From: an uncultured Verrucomicrobiota bacterium
GTDB lineage: Bacteria > Verrucomicrobiota > Verrucomicrobiia > Opitutales > Opitutaceae
Assembly (NCBI GenBank): GCA_903906135.1
Contig: CAIVJE010000064.1
Span: 1-45,050, forward strand
Direction: 5' to 3'
Length of the DNA: 45,050 nucleotides
Shown piece after piece: positions 20,468-28,666 of this stretch (its first letter is position 1; every line of letters begins with the position of its first letter). The notes beneath the pieces are model-generated. The model saw only the letters and a list, made by a program, of their open reading frames with translations, was not told the DNA's origin and ran no database searches. Both the position numbers and the translations under genes were made by a program.

Positions 20468-20906
20468 TTTTACTGAGCGCAGGAAGCCAGCCTCTTTTAT
20501 TGCGGCGTAGCCACCTCAGCCCACCGGTTTGAGGCGTATTTTAACCAGCTAGATTGCCTTAGCTGGCTGGCCAAGGCGCAGCTCGTTTTTAACGAACGAA
20601 GGCTGGCCGTGCCATCCGTAGCCTTAATCGCCTGCGCCCATCATTGCCCTCCTACGCTGAAGCTGCGGATGCTATCCTGCGTTCTGGCTCCGCTCGGCGA
20701 AGGCTGGCCGTGCCATCCGTAGCCTTAATCGCCTGCGCACATGATTGCCCGCCTACACTCAAGCTTCGGAGGGCATCCTTCGTCCTCGCTCCGCTCGGCG
20801 AAGGCTGGCCGTGCCATCCGTAGCCTTAATCGCCTGCGCACATCATTGCCCTCCTACGCTGAAGCTGCGGATGCTATCCTGCGTTCTGGCTCCGCTCGGC
20901 GAAGGA
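20468..20906. other. Gene-free stretch between tRNA-Arg and tRNA-Ala, mostly tandem repeat
   Basis: No protein gene is credible here. The first 130 bp hold small imperfect inverted repeats and a short T-rich run after tRNA-Arg (around 20469-20500) that could act as a weak terminator. The rest, 20598-20900, is the 3 x 101 bp tandem array described separately. The reading frames that cross the array also run into the tRNA-Ala gene. Confidence 0.7.
20598..20900. repeat. Three tandem copies of a 101-bp unit
   Basis: Units lie at 20598-20698, 20699-20799 and 20800-20900, each beginning GAAGGCTGGCCGTGCC. Units 1 and 3 differ at a single base. Unit 2 shares the same first 40 bases and last 12 bases but has many substitutions between. 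A fourth unit would begin at 20901, where the bases GAAGG-TGG run directly into the encoded CCA end of tRNA-Ala. Each unit can fold a small stem (GGCTGGC with GCC and AGCC). Read from tRNA-Ala the array is in the tRNA trailer. Confidence 0.95.
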
Positions 20907-20982
20907 TGGTGGAGCAGATCGGGATCAAACCGACGACCTCGTCGTTGCGAACGACGCGCTCTATCAACTGAGCTACTGCCCC
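20907..20982 (-). tRNA. tRNA-Ala (anticodon CGC)
   Basis: On the minus strand the acceptor GGGGCAG pairs with CTGCTCC and contains a G3-U70 wobble, the alanine identity element. The anticodon stem CGTCG/CGACG encloses TTCGCAA, giving anticodon CGC (alanine GCG). The D-stem is GCTC/GAGC and the T-loop is TTTGATC. CCA is encoded. The 101-bp repeats begin immediately after the 3' end. Confidence 0.94.
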
Positions 20983-21090
20983 CCAAGCGAAGGTTTCTTC
21001 TGCGGGAAGCTTTCGCGGGAGTAAAACAAAAATTTATTGCTCACCCTACCCGCTTACCCAGCGCGACTTAAAACAATCGCAAATTTTGCA

Positions 21091-21105
21091 CAATAATTGT
21101 TATTG
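21091..21105. promoter_or_regulatory. Small AT-rich inverted repeat upstream of the 21168 gene
   Basis: CAATAA and TTATTG form perfect 6-bp arms around TTG, about 63 bp before the start of the small gene at 21168. It could be an operator for that gene, but the arms are short and AT-rich, so chance is possible. Confidence 0.2.
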
Positions 21106-21167
21106 CAGCTCTCGGAAACAGGCGAAAATAGAATGTCTACCCCGTTCACAAAAGACTAAAAACCATC

Positions 21168-21488
21168 ATGAAAAAAAGCATTAAAAAATCGGTGGCGCCC
21201 GCCAAAATTAAAATTGGCTCAGCGGCCGAACCTCCCGCCACCTTTATCTCCGCTAAAATCGATCTTGGTTTTGGCCAACATCTCTACCTGCGAGGGGAAG
21301 GTCCGGGCCTGAGCTGGCAGCATGGCTTGGCAATGGATTGCATCGGCGCTGACTTATGGACTATCACCATTAAAAATGCCGCTGAGCCAGTGGTATTTAA
21401 AGTGCTGGTGGACGATGTCACCTGGAACCAAGGCCAAGATTTCATCACCGCGCCGGGCCAAAGCATCACGGTTGTTCCGACTTTCTAG
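21168..21488 (+). CDS. Small protein resembling a starch/glycogen-binding beta-sandwich domain
   Basis: The protein has 106 residues. After a Lys/Ala-rich start (about 20 residues), the pattern GQHLYLRGEGPGLSW, LWTITI, VVFKVLVDDVTW and NQGQDFI follows the strand order and Trp positions of CBM20/CBM48-like domains. These bind alpha-glucans, usually as parts of larger enzymes. Here the domain stands alone with no signal peptide or membrane helix. The assignment is by pattern only, without a search. The ATG at 21168 has no Shine-Dalgarno. It is convergent with the acyltransferase gene, and a 13-bp inverted repeat lies between the two stops. Confidence 0.75.
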   Translation: MKKSIKKSVAPAKIKIGSAAEPPATFISAKIDLGFGQHLYLRGEGPGLSWQHGLAMDCIGADLWTITIKNAAEPVVFKVLVDDVTWNQGQDFITAPGQSITVVPTF

Positions 21489-21536
21489 GCGGCTACAAAG
21501 CCCAAATACTGCCGGCGCGTTCACCTGACTTAACCA

Positions 21537-21567
21537 GCAATTAATCCAGTCGATCTGGATTAATTGC
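21537..21567. terminator. Perfect 13-bp inverted repeat between convergent genes
   Basis: Arms at 21537-21549 and 21555-21567 are perfect reverse complements around TCGAT. The repeat spans the stop codon of the acyltransferase gene (stop at 21541-21543) and follows the 21168 gene by 48 bp. Neither strand has a T-run after it, so it may serve as a shared 3' mRNA end or stability stem rather than a classical intrinsic terminator. Confidence 0.45.
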
Positions 21568-22197
21568 CAACAACTCGGCGCGCACTTCCTCCGCGCTCCA
21601 CTTGTCCCCGTCTGCTTTTTTTGCGGGCAAAATCGTGCAGCGCATAACGACTCGGGAAAAAGGCCATGGAATATAAATCCGATCCCAACTCCGCAGACGC
21701 TTTGCCCACATAAATTCAGCGCCAATTAAGAGCATGGGGGAATTCGTGCGGCGCGTGACCACTAAAGCTCCCGGTTTAACTTCATACATCGGACCGCGCG
21801 GGCCGTCGGGGGTAATGCCAATATCGTGACCCGCCCGCATCACATCGATGAGCGCCTTGCCCGATTCTCGAGCAAAATTGCTACTCGATCCGCGCAGGGG
21901 TTTCAGTCCCACCATACGATAAAATTCTGCAATCAAGGCCCCATCCTTACTCGCACTGACCAGGGCATAAACACTGCGGCGCGTCCGGTAGCGGCTAAAA
22001 TATTCAGCCGAAATAAAAAGCCGATTGTGCCAAATAACGATCGCCATCGCCTCGTCCGCATTGGCCAAGCGCGCTTGCGTGGCGGCATCAGCTTCAAAAC
22101 GCAGTGTCCGACACCACAGCCGCAAGATTGCCGCCACCAGCCAGAGCAACAGCCGGCGCCAGCCGCTTACCACGTTAATGGTGTCAGGATTTTCCAT
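21541..22197 (-). CDS. DUF374 / lysophospholipid acyltransferase family protein
   Basis: This 218-residue protein carries the DUF374 pattern: an N-terminal hydrophobic helix (about 13-30), WHNRLF near residue 55 (the acyltransferase His motif variant), LVSASKDG, a segment LKPLRGSSS and the strong motif GITPDGPRGP near residue 130. Related proteins transfer acyl chains to lipid A or glycerolipid precursors at the inner membrane. The nearest functional analogues act in outer-membrane lipid synthesis, which suits a Gram-negative verrucomicrobial cell, but the substrate is not known. Its last codons lie inside a 31-bp inverted repeat shared with the opposing gene. Confidence 0.88.
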   Translation of the reverse strand: MENPDTINVVSGWRRLLLWLVAAILRLWCRTLRFEADAATQARLANADEAMAIVIWHNRLFISAEYFSRYRTRRSVYALVSASKDGALIAEFYRMVGLKPLRGSSSNFARESGKALIDVMRAGHDIGITPDGPRGPMYEVKPGALVVTRRTNSPMLLIGAEFMWAKRLRSWDRIYIPWPFSRVVMRCTILPAKKADGDKWSAEEVRAELLAINPDRLD

Positions 22198-22281
22198 GCT
22201 TGAGGTCTTTTATGCAGGGAACCTAGGCCAGTCGCCAAGTTAAACTTGTACCTCTCGCCATCGCCCAAGACCCTTGAATCC

Positions 22282-22818
22282 ATGCCGCTTGGTTTACCCC
22301 CCTGCCCCCATCTTCCGGTCCCGCCCGCGCAGATGGCCGCGAGTGCCCTTTCCGCCCACGGCTCAAACCGGGATGGTGCCTTTTATCTCACCGCTCTTAC
22401 CTACGGTCATTTTCTCTGGCAAAATGGCCACGCGGCCCGCGCCATTCTGAAATTAGACCGAGCGCTGTTGGCTGATCTCCGGGGCGATGAACCGGTGTTG
22501 CGTGACTGGCCCTTGCCCTATGAGGCCATGGCTTGGCTATTAGCCAACACCCCACCCGACATTTTTATCGGCAATCCGCGCGTTCATTTCCAGCACCTCG
22601 CTGACCGCATGAACGAGCCTCGACGCGAACAACGTCGTTGGCGCACTTGGGCCTGCTGGGCCCTCTGCCGGAGCGTACGCCCAGAATTTCCGCCTGACCC
22701 CCTGCATCAGGTGATGGAACCTACCCGCGAGCTCATCACTGAGAAGCTCACCGCTCACGGCATTCCCGGTGAAGCTGACCTTTGGTTGCAGATACTGACC
22801 AAAACGACGCGTCTTTAG
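22282..22818 (+). CDS. Hypothetical protein with helical, TPR-like character
   Basis: I do not recognise this protein of about 178 residues. A TTG at 22246 could extend it by 12 residues, but the ATG at 22282 is preferred. It is rich in Ala, Leu, Trp and Arg and appears all-helical. GAFYLTALTYGHFLWQNG and HAARAILKLDRALLAD resemble a helical hairpin repeat. Many Trp and Arg residues around position 120 (RREQRRWRTWACWALCRS) suggest a binding surface. No signal peptide or membrane segment is seen. It diverges from the acyltransferase gene and ends 67 bp before the tRNA-Asp terminator. Codon use matches neighbours. Confidence 0.72.
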   Translation: MPLGLPPCPHLPVPPAQMAASALSAHGSNRDGAFYLTALTYGHFLWQNGHAARAILKLDRALLADLRGDEPVLRDWPLPYEAMAWLLANTPPDIFIGNPRVHFQHLADRMNEPRREQRRWRTWACWALCRSVRPEFPPDPLHQVMEPTRELITEKLTAHGIPGEADLWLQILTKTTRL

Positions 22819-22884
22819 AAATCTACGGAGAGTCATACCACAGCGAAGCAAGCTTGGCCAACAAGGCCTCGGCTACGAAATTAC

Positions 22885-22920
22885 TAAAAAAAATCCGCTA
22901 AATTTTGCTATTTAGCGGAT
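22885..22920 (-). terminator. Intrinsic terminator of tRNA-Asp
   Basis: On the minus strand a perfect 10-bp stem (arms 22911-22920 and 22893-22902, loop of 8) is followed directly by a run of eight T. It starts 9 bp after the tRNA-Asp 3' end, so it is a textbook Rho-independent terminator for that gene. Confidence 0.9.
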
Positions 22921-22928
22921 AAGGAAAC

Positions 22929-23005
22929 TGGCGGGATGGACGAGACTCGAACTCGCGACCTTCTGCGTGACAGGCAGACGCTCTAACCAACTGAGCTACC
23001 ACCCC
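22929..23005 (-). tRNA. tRNA-Asp (anticodon GTC)
   Basis: On the minus strand the acceptor GGGGTGG pairs with CCATCCC (one G-U). The anticodon stem TCTGC/GCAGA holds CTGTCAC with anticodon GTC for aspartate. The D-arm and T-arm (GCGAG/CTCGT with TTCGAGT) are normal, with discriminator G and encoded CCA. Confidence 0.96.
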
Positions 23006-23026
23006 GTAAATCGGGAAAGAGTCGAA

Positions 23027-23054
23027 AAAGTAGATTTGGAGGGAGGTGTGTCAA
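23027..23054 (-). promoter_or_regulatory. Probable promoter of tRNA-Asp
   Basis: On the minus strand a perfect -35 TTGACA (23054-23049) is followed after 16 bp by TACTTT (23032-23027), about 20 bp before the mature tRNA 5' end. The -35 is ideal and the -10 poor; the position relative to the tRNA supports it. Confidence 0.5.
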
Positions 23055-23115
23055 GCGTCCTTCTTCGCCTGCCCTCGCTTTCGTCCTAACGGCCAAGAAA
23101 CCATCGCGGGGCCAT

Positions 23116-24054
23116 TCATTGACCAAAAAAATCAATGGCTTTTTGCCGATCAAGTGCGATCTGAGCGCGCAAGGCATCTACGCCCGCGAATTTTTGCTCA
23201 GGCCGGAGATATTGCAGCCAGTTGACCGTAAGATAATCGCCGGCATCAGCGGTCGTAGCCTCTAATAGATGCACCTCCAGCAGCGGCGCGGTCGCTAGGC
23301 CCACCGTTGGGCGCAGACCGTAATTGGCGACGCCGTTGACCACCTGACCAGAGGGCAACGTAACTTTTACCGCATAGACGCCTAACCGAGGTTGGAGCTC
23401 CGGTACCCACGCAATATTAAGCGTGGGAAAACCGAGTTGCCGACCCAGTTGCCGGCCAGGCTGAACCCTACCGGCCGCGAAATAGACATACCCGAGCAGA
23501 GCGTTGGCCGCCGCAATCTCCCCCTGGCTCAGCAGGCCCCTGATACGCGAGCTGCTGATCGGCTCCCCTTCATGATTGAGTCGCGGTGCACTAAAAACAC
23601 TGAGCCCGACTTGCTTAGCCGCCGCGATTAACTGGACAACATCCCCGCGACGCTCCCGACCGAAGCGCCAATTCTCCCCGACATAAATCGCGGCCAGCTG
23701 GGGCAATGAACGTTGCAGGTAAGGCAGGAAATCCTCGGCGGCAATCTGGGCAAGCGCGGGCGAAAAATTCTGCTCGATGATAAAATCCAACCCGAGCCGT
23801 CCGAGCACCGCGCGTTTCATCTCAGGCGACATCAACATCTGCGTCGGAGCCGTCGGCCGAAATAAAACGCTCGGATGTGGCCAAAACGTAAGGACCCCCG
23901 CGAGCCCACCATTGCCTCGCGCGCCGGCCAGCGCCGCATTGATGACTGATTGATGACCGCGATGCAGGCCATCAAACATGCCAATGGCTAAATGCAGGGG
24001 CTGGGGAGGCAGCGCCACCCGATCCAAACCGGCAAACTGGCGGGGAGCGTTCAC
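23116..24054 (-). CDS. ribF: Bifunctional riboflavin kinase / FAD synthetase
   Basis: RibF phosphorylates riboflavin to FMN and adenylates FMN to FAD. The 312-residue protein has the N-terminal nucleotidyltransferase with the HxGH motif (H31-R-G-H34 in FDGLHRGH) and [14 protein letters not shown] near residue 158. The C-terminal flavokinase domain contains [11 protein letters not shown] and [10 protein letters not shown]. Both activities should be intact. It overlaps truB by 4 bp (ATGA), so it is translationally coupled as the last gene of the nusA-infB-rbfA-nrnA-truB-ribF operon, a common truB-ribF pairing. No FMN-riboswitch-like sequence is seen near it. Confidence 0.95.
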   Translation of the reverse strand: MNAPRQFAGLDRVALPPQPLHLAIGMFDGLHRGHQSVINAALAGARGNGGLAGVLTFWPHPSVLFRPTAPTQMLMSPEMKRAVLGRLGLDFIIEQNFSPALAQIAAEDFLPYLQRSLPQLAAIYVGENWRFGRERRGDVVQLIAAAKQVGLSVFSAPRLNHEGEPISSSRIRGLLSQGEIAAANALLGYVYFAAGRVQPGRQLGRQLGFPTLNIAWVPELQPRLGVYAVKVTLPSGQVVNGVANYGLRPTVGLATAPLLEVHLLEATTADAGDYLTVNWLQYLRPEQKFAGVDALRAQIALDRQKAIDFFGQ

Positions 24055-24779
24055 AACGCCACACTCGGCGCCGCTTCGTAAACGGGAATCAGGCGCTTTT
24101 GAATTTCAGGCAACGAGAGCGCTTCGATCTGCTCAAGGGGCAAACATTGGCCGATCGTGAACTTGCCACTGCCGGTCCGGCGCAAGGCCGAAAGATGCGC
24201 GCCGCAACCCAATTTCTGACCAAGATCAGCTGCCACCGTGCGCACATAGGTGCCCTTGGTACAGTGGAGATCAAAGGTGATTTTTGGCGTAGCAAACGAC
24301 AGCAAATTAAAAGCTGCGATCCGAATGAAACGGGGCTCACGCTCCACCTCCTCCCCCTTGCGGGCTAATTTATATAACGGCACCCCGCCAATTTTTATGG
24401 CGGAATGCATGGGCGGTATTTGGTACTGGTCGCCGAGAAAACCTTTCATCACCTCGCGAACGCGGGCTTCCGTCAACTCCGGCACGGGCTGCGTCGACAT
24501 GACTTCACCTTCCGCGTCCTGGGAATCGGTGACGACACCGAGCGTAGCTTCGCCTTCGTAAACCTTGTCGACGCTCATCAGGTATTGCGAAATTCTCGTC
24601 GCCTTACCGATCAGCATGACGAGCACCCCGGTCGCCATCGGATCAAGCGTACCCGCGTGACCAATTTTCTTGATCTGCAGCTTGCGACGCAAGTGATAGA
24701 CGACGTCGTGTGAGGTCAGCCCCTGGGGCTTATCAACCAACAATACTCCTTCCATTTCTTTGGGCGGCAACAGACTCAT
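24051..24779 (-). CDS. truB: tRNA pseudouridine(55) synthase TruB
   Basis: TruB isomerises U55 in the T-loop of nearly all tRNAs to pseudouridine and also acts as a tRNA chaperone. The 242-residue sequence shows [16 protein letters not shown], the catalytic motif [12 protein letters not shown] with D46, and later motifs [14 protein letters not shown] and [15 protein letters not shown]. The PUA-like C-terminal tail of the E. coli enzyme is absent, as in many other bacteria. Both ends overlap neighbours by 4 bp (nrnA upstream, ribF downstream), so the three are translationally coupled. Confidence 0.96.
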   Translation of the reverse strand: MSLLPPKEMEGVLLVDKPQGLTSHDVVYHLRRKLQIKKIGHAGTLDPMATGVLVMLIGKATRISQYLMSVDKVYEGEATLGVVTDSQDAEGEVMSTQPVPELTEARVREVMKGFLGDQYQIPPMHSAIKIGGVPLYKLARKGEEVEREPRFIRIAAFNLLSFATPKITFDLHCTKGTYVRTVAADLGQKLGCGAHLSALRRTGSGKFTIGQCLPLEQIEALSLPEIQKRLIPVYEAAPSVAL

Positions 24780-25774
24780 GATTGGGCGGTGTCGATTTCA
24801 GCTAAGCGCCGGGTTAAAGCCGCCACTAGCCGAGGATAAAAATTAACTAACAAATCAGGGCAATTGAGTCCCGCGGCACTCGCGTGCCCGCCGCCATTGA
24901 ATTGCGCCGCAATCGTGTCCATGCGGTAAGAACCATGCTCCGCCCGCAGACTAGCCTTGATCGTGCCGGGACGTTCCTCGATGAGCACGCCGATTTCCAC
25001 CCCTTGAATGGAGCGGGCATAATCGACTAACCCCTCCGTGTCTTCAACCGTTGCCCCCACTTGCTCAAAAATCCCTTGCGGCAGCACCCCGAGGCAAATG
25101 CGCCCGCCGCATTCAAATTTAAGTGAACCAAGATAATGCTGGAGCAGTTTTAATTTACCCACTGACTCCCGTTCAAACAGCTCAATGCCGGCTTTGGCGG
25201 GTTGCGCACCGCAGGCGACGAGCTGCGCGCACAGCTGAAAAATGCGGCGCGTAGTTGAGGGGAAACGAAATTGCCCGGTATCGGTCATAATTCCCGTGTA
25301 TAATGCCAGCGCGGTGGTCGCATCGACCGGCAAAGCAGCATCAAAAAATAAACCCGCTAAAACTTCAGCCGTCGCCGCCGAATCGACATCGACAAAATTA
25401 TGCTGCGCAAAGCCCCGATTCGAAACGTGGTGGTCGAAACAAGCCAAGGGACTCGGAAATAATGCTTTCACGTGATCACCGGCGCGGGCGTGATCAGCAC
25501 AATCAGTAAATATCGCAAGTCGCCCGGCGAGCGCAGCATCATCCCGCGTGACCAAAGGGGTATCGCCGAGCAGAAATTTAATCCGCCGCGGCACGGGATC
25601 AGGATTCATGCACACGGCATCAATTCCCTGGGAGCGGAGCACGCGACAGAGTGCCACCTGGGAGCCGATACAATCGCCATCCGGGCGCTGATGACCAATG
25701 ACCACGATCCGTTGACCACGCAATTTCTCCAGCAAATCGGTCCACCGACCGGCAAATTGGGGATAATAGCTCAC
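24776..25774 (-). CDS. nrnA: DHH-family bifunctional oligoribonuclease / pAp phosphatase (NrnA-like)
   Basis: NrnA-type enzymes degrade very short RNA oligomers and dephosphorylate pAp, or act on cyclic-dinucleotide breakdown products. The 332-residue protein has the DHH motifs: [12 protein letters not shown] near residue 27, FTDCAD, FDHHVSN near residue 113, and a DHHA1 domain ending in the GGGHASAAG substrate motif. It keeps the metal-binding Asp and His residues. It lies between rbfA and truB with 4-bp overlaps on both sides, the order seen in many bacteria (rbfA-nrnA-truB). Confidence 0.93.
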   Translation of the reverse strand: MSYYPQFAGRWTDLLEKLRGQRIVVIGHQRPDGDCIGSQVALCRVLRSQGIDAVCMNPDPVPRRIKFLLGDTPLVTRDDAALAGRLAIFTDCADHARAGDHVKALFPSPLACFDHHVSNRGFAQHNFVDVDSAATAEVLAGLFFDAALPVDATTALALYTGIMTDTGQFRFPSTTRRIFQLCAQLVACGAQPAKAGIELFERESVGKLKLLQHYLGSLKFECGGRICLGVLPQGIFEQVGATVEDTEGLVDYARSIQGVEIGVLIEERPGTIKASLRAEHGSYRMDTIAAQFNGGGHASAAGLNCPDLLVNFYPRLVAALTRRLAEIDTAQS

Positions 25775-26121
25775 GACTTCTTCTCAGCCTGATCAATCGC
25801 CCCGAGCAGTTGCTCGATACGTAAAGCCCGCGGGGCGTGATCGTCATGCACGAAAGTTATTAAGGGGACATGGCGAATAATAACATTTTTCGCCACCGCC
25901 CCGCGAATCTCCGTGCGCTTACTCAACAGCCATTTACCCGCGCGCTTAGCCTCGAGGGCGGCACCGAGCACCGAATAGAAAATCTTGGCCTCCCGCAGAT
26001 CACCCGTGATCTCTACTCCGGTAATAGTAATGGCCACTGACTCGCTGCTATAACGCGAATGCAAGTAAGCGCTGATTTCGCGCTGCATCAGCTCGTTGAC
26101 GCGAATAAGTCGGTTGCTCAT
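25771..26121 (-). CDS. rbfA: 30S ribosome-binding factor RbfA
   Basis: RbfA binds the 30S subunit and helps mature the 16S rRNA 5' region. The 116-residue protein has the single KH-like fold expected: an N-terminal helix RLIRVNELMQREISAYL, then ITGVEITGDLREAKIFYSV, then a final strand with VPLITFVHDD. It lacks only the variable C-terminal tail. It begins 83 bp after infB; that gap contains two hairpins. It ends with a 4-bp overlap with nrnA. Confidence 0.93.
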   Translation of the reverse strand: MSNRLIRVNELMQREISAYLHSRYSSESVAITITGVEITGDLREAKIFYSVLGAALEAKRAGKWLLSKRTEIRGAVAKNVIIRHVPLITFVHDDHAPRALRIEQLLGAIDQAEKKS

Positions 26122-26153
26122 CGATTTTTCGAATTAGATGACTGCTTATTGAT

Positions 26154-26221
26154 TTTTGGGACCCGCGTCGCCGCGGGGGAAAAACCGTAAAGTGGTAATA
26201 AAATTTAGAGCGAGGCTCTAA
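26154..26221 (-). other. Two hairpins between infB and rbfA
   Basis: A perfect 7-bp inverted repeat (26205-26211 with 26215-26221) surrounds the infB stop codon. A second, GC-rich stem (26162-26167 with 26172-26177, loop TCGC) follows, flanked by complementary T5/A5 tracts. The first is followed by ATTTTATT on the minus strand, a weak terminator-like tail. They could tune rbfA expression relative to infB or mark an RNA-processing site. Confidence 0.4.
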
Positions 26222-28634
26222 CCTTTTGCACCTCGAAGCACTCGATCCGATCGCCGGGCTGATAGCCGTCATAGCCATCGAGGCGAATACCGCACTCGAG
26301 ACCCGCGCGGACCTCGTTGGCATCATCTTTAAAGCGGCGGAGCGTGCTAACCTTACCTTCAAACACGGAATCTTTACCGCGGCGAACTCGGGCCGTGGTG
26401 CCGCGATTAATTTTCCCTTCGGTGACCAAACAGCCAGCGACAAAACCCTTCGCCACCGGAAATACCTGACGAACTTCGGCGCCACCGGTTTTATTTTCCT
26501 TCAAATCAGGATCCAGCAGATCGGCCATCAACTCTTTCACCCGATCGGCGAGTTCATAGATGATCTCAAAGCTCTCGACGGTGACCCCATGGTGTTTGGT
26601 CAAGGCCGTGACGCCATTTTCCTGCTTCGTGTTAAATCCGATAATAACCGACTTCGAAGCGCTCGCCATGAGGACGTCGTTCTTGCTGATAATCCCGACA
26701 TCGGAAGCGACAATATCGAGGGAAACCTTGGCGCTCTTGATTCCCTCAAGAACATTCTTCACTGCCTCCAAGGAGCCAAAAACGTCGGATTTGATTACCA
26801 CCCGCAGCATCTTGCCTTGCGTGGCGGCGATATTGGCAAACAGCGCCTCGAGCGAAGTATCCTTCGGCGCCGCATCACCGGTCGTGGTCACTTTTTTCAG
26901 ATTATCTTCCGCTTCTTCCGCTTGTTTTTCTGCTTCGCGAACATTTTTTACCGCAACAAATTTAGCGCCGGAATCCGGAGCGCCCGACCAGCCAATCACG
27001 CGGACCGGCAAACCAGGAGGGGCCTCTTTAATATTGTTACCTTGGTCATCGAACATGGCGCGCACTTTGGCGAAATGCGGACCGCACACGATCGCATCAC
27101 CGATCCGGAGGGTGCCCCGTTGAATAATAACCGTGGCCAGCGGGCCGCGGCCCATGTCGATCTGTGACTCAATTACGACCCCACTGGCTTCCGCCTTGGG
27201 ATTAGCTTTGAGCTCGAGTACCTCGGCTTGGAGTAAAATCATATCGAGCATCTCGGTGATGCCCTGCCCCTTGATCGCGGCAACCGGCATGGTGACCGTC
27301 GTCCCACCCCAATCCTCAGGTGCGATCTGCCGTTCCTGCATCTGCTGCTTAACCCGCTCAATATTGGCGCCCTTCACGTCCATCTTATTGACGGCAACCA
27401 TGAGGACTACTTTGGCGTCGAGCGCATGCTGCAAGGCCTCATCGGTTTGGGGCATGAAGCCGTCATCCGCCGCCACCACGAGTACCGCAATATCCGTGAC
27501 CGAGGCGCCGCGCGCGCGCATTTTGGTAAAAGCGGCGTGACCAGGCGTATCGAGGAAAGTTACTTTATGCCCGTTATGCTCGATCTGGTAAGCACCAATG
27601 TGCTGCGTAATGCCACCCGCTTCCCCCGCGGCTACATTCGCTTTACGGATGGCATCCAGCAGGGAAGTTTTCCCGTGGTCGACGTGACCGAGAATACAAA
27701 CCACGGGCGGACGATGGGCGAGATTCTTGATATCCTCTTCGCGCGCTTTCTCCGCTTTGTTAATTTTGATGATCTCAGGCGCAACGGGTGCCACGACGGC
27801 TTCGCCGCGGTGCTTGATGTCGAGGAGAAAGCCATGCTTTTCCGCGACCTTGGTCGCAATCGCCTCATCGATGGACTGATTCATCGAGGCGAAGATTTTC
27901 ATCTCCATCAATTCCGAGATCAGTTTGAAAGGTTTCAGACCGAGCGCGACGGCGAATTCGCGGACAATAATCGGTGGCTTCAGATGAATCACCTTAACGC
28001 CATCCTCTTCCGTAACCGTGATGGTCGGGGCCGATGCGGAAGCTGCCGTCGGCAACTGCGGAGCAAATTTAGCCGGTGACGATACCGTCGAGACAGGCGC
28101 GCGCGGGATATTTACCGGCGGAGGCGCGACAGGCGATTTAGCTAAAGCTGGGACAGCGGGAGGCGAACTGCGCAAGGCTGGGGCCGGCGCGGGTTTGGGG
28201 GCCGACGAGAACGGCGCCGCTACCCGCGGGGATGGGATGGGAGGGAGTGGCGGGGCCTTCAGCACAGGCGCTACGGGCAATTTTGGTGCGAGCACGACGG
28301 GAGCCACCGGCGCCGGATTAGCAGCCGCGCGCGCCGCGGCTGCGGCTTTAATCACCTCTTCTTTCTCGCGGGCAATATCCTGCACCGATTTCACAAAAAC
28401 GCCCGGAGGTAATTTAAGCTTCGGCTCGGCCACCACGACGGGAGCGACGACGACCACGGGAGCGGCTACAGGAACCCCGTATTTTTTCTCAATCTCGTCG
28501 TAGTAAATTTTACTGACGGTGCTCGAGACCGACTTGGTATCCGCCGAGACGTAGCCCTGCTGCTTGAGCCAGACCAGCATGTCCTTGGGCTCAATATTGT
28601 ATTGCTTGGCGATCTCGTGGATACGGGCACTCAT
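26205..28634 (-). CDS. infB: Translation initiation factor IF-2
   Basis: IF-2 is the GTPase that brings initiator tRNA to the 30S subunit and promotes 50S joining. The 809-residue protein has an N-terminal IF2 subdomain (about 1-50). A long Ala/Pro/Val-rich low-complexity linker (about 55-205) comes next, then a second IF2-N domain and the G domain with GHVDHGKTS (K322), DTPGH and NKMD. Domains II-IV lead to the C-terminal fMet-tRNA-binding domain. The long Gly/Ala-rich frame on the opposite strand is only the complement of the linker. Its stop lies inside a 7-bp inverted repeat. It follows nusA by 32 bp. Confidence 0.97.
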   Translation of the reverse strand: MSARIHEIAKQYNIEPKDMLVWLKQQGYVSADTKSVSSTVSKIYYDEIEKKYGVPVAAPVVVVAPVVVAEPKLKLPPGVFVKSVQDIAREKEEVIKAAAAARAAANPAPVAPVVLAPKLPVAPVLKAPPLPPIPSPRVAAPFSSAPKPAPAPALRSSPPAVPALAKSPVAPPPVNIPRAPVSTVSSPAKFAPQLPTAASASAPTITVTEEDGVKVIHLKPPIIVREFAVALGLKPFKLISELMEMKIFASMNQSIDEAIATKVAEKHGFLLDIKHRGEAVVAPVAPEIIKINKAEKAREEDIKNLAHRPPVVCILGHVDHGKTSLLDAIRKANVAAGEAGGITQHIGAYQIEHNGHKVTFLDTPGHAAFTKMRARGASVTDIAVLVVAADDGFMPQTDEALQHALDAKVVLMVAVNKMDVKGANIERVKQQMQERQIAPEDWGGTTVTMPVAAIKGQGITEMLDMILLQAEVLELKANPKAEASGVVIESQIDMGRGPLATVIIQRGTLRIGDAIVCGPHFAKVRAMFDDQGNNIKEAPPGLPVRVIGWSGAPDSGAKFVAVKNVREAEKQAEEAEDNLKKVTTTGDAAPKDTSLEALFANIAATQGKMLRVVIKSDVFGSLEAVKNVLEGIKSAKVSLDIVASDVGIISKNDVLMASASKSVIIGFNTKQENGVTALTKHHGVTVESFEIIYELADRVKELMADLLDPDLKENKTGGAEVRQVFPVAKGFVAGCLVTEGKINRGTTARVRRGKDSVFEGKVSTLRRFKDDANEVRAGLECGIRLDGYDGYQPGDRIECFEVQKVRASL

Positions 28635-28666
28635 TCAGTTAGGCGTGGGCGGGGAAAATAAAATGT

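Noticed and set aside
20598-20900. CRISPR-like array
   Set aside because: The 101-bp units are contiguous with no spacers, far longer than CRISPR repeats, and no cas genes are present.
20741-21071. Open reading frames across the repeat and tRNA-Ala
   Set aside because: They consist of repeat sequence read in frame and run through the antisense of a well-supported tRNA.
24055-24120. FMN riboswitch linked to ribF
   Set aside because: ribF is inside a coupled operon and no conserved RFN-like segments could be recognised nearby.
26226-28503. Long plus-strand reading frames opposite infB
   Set aside because: They are the complement of infB; the Gly/Ala-rich one mirrors its Ala/Pro linker. No start context or family character.
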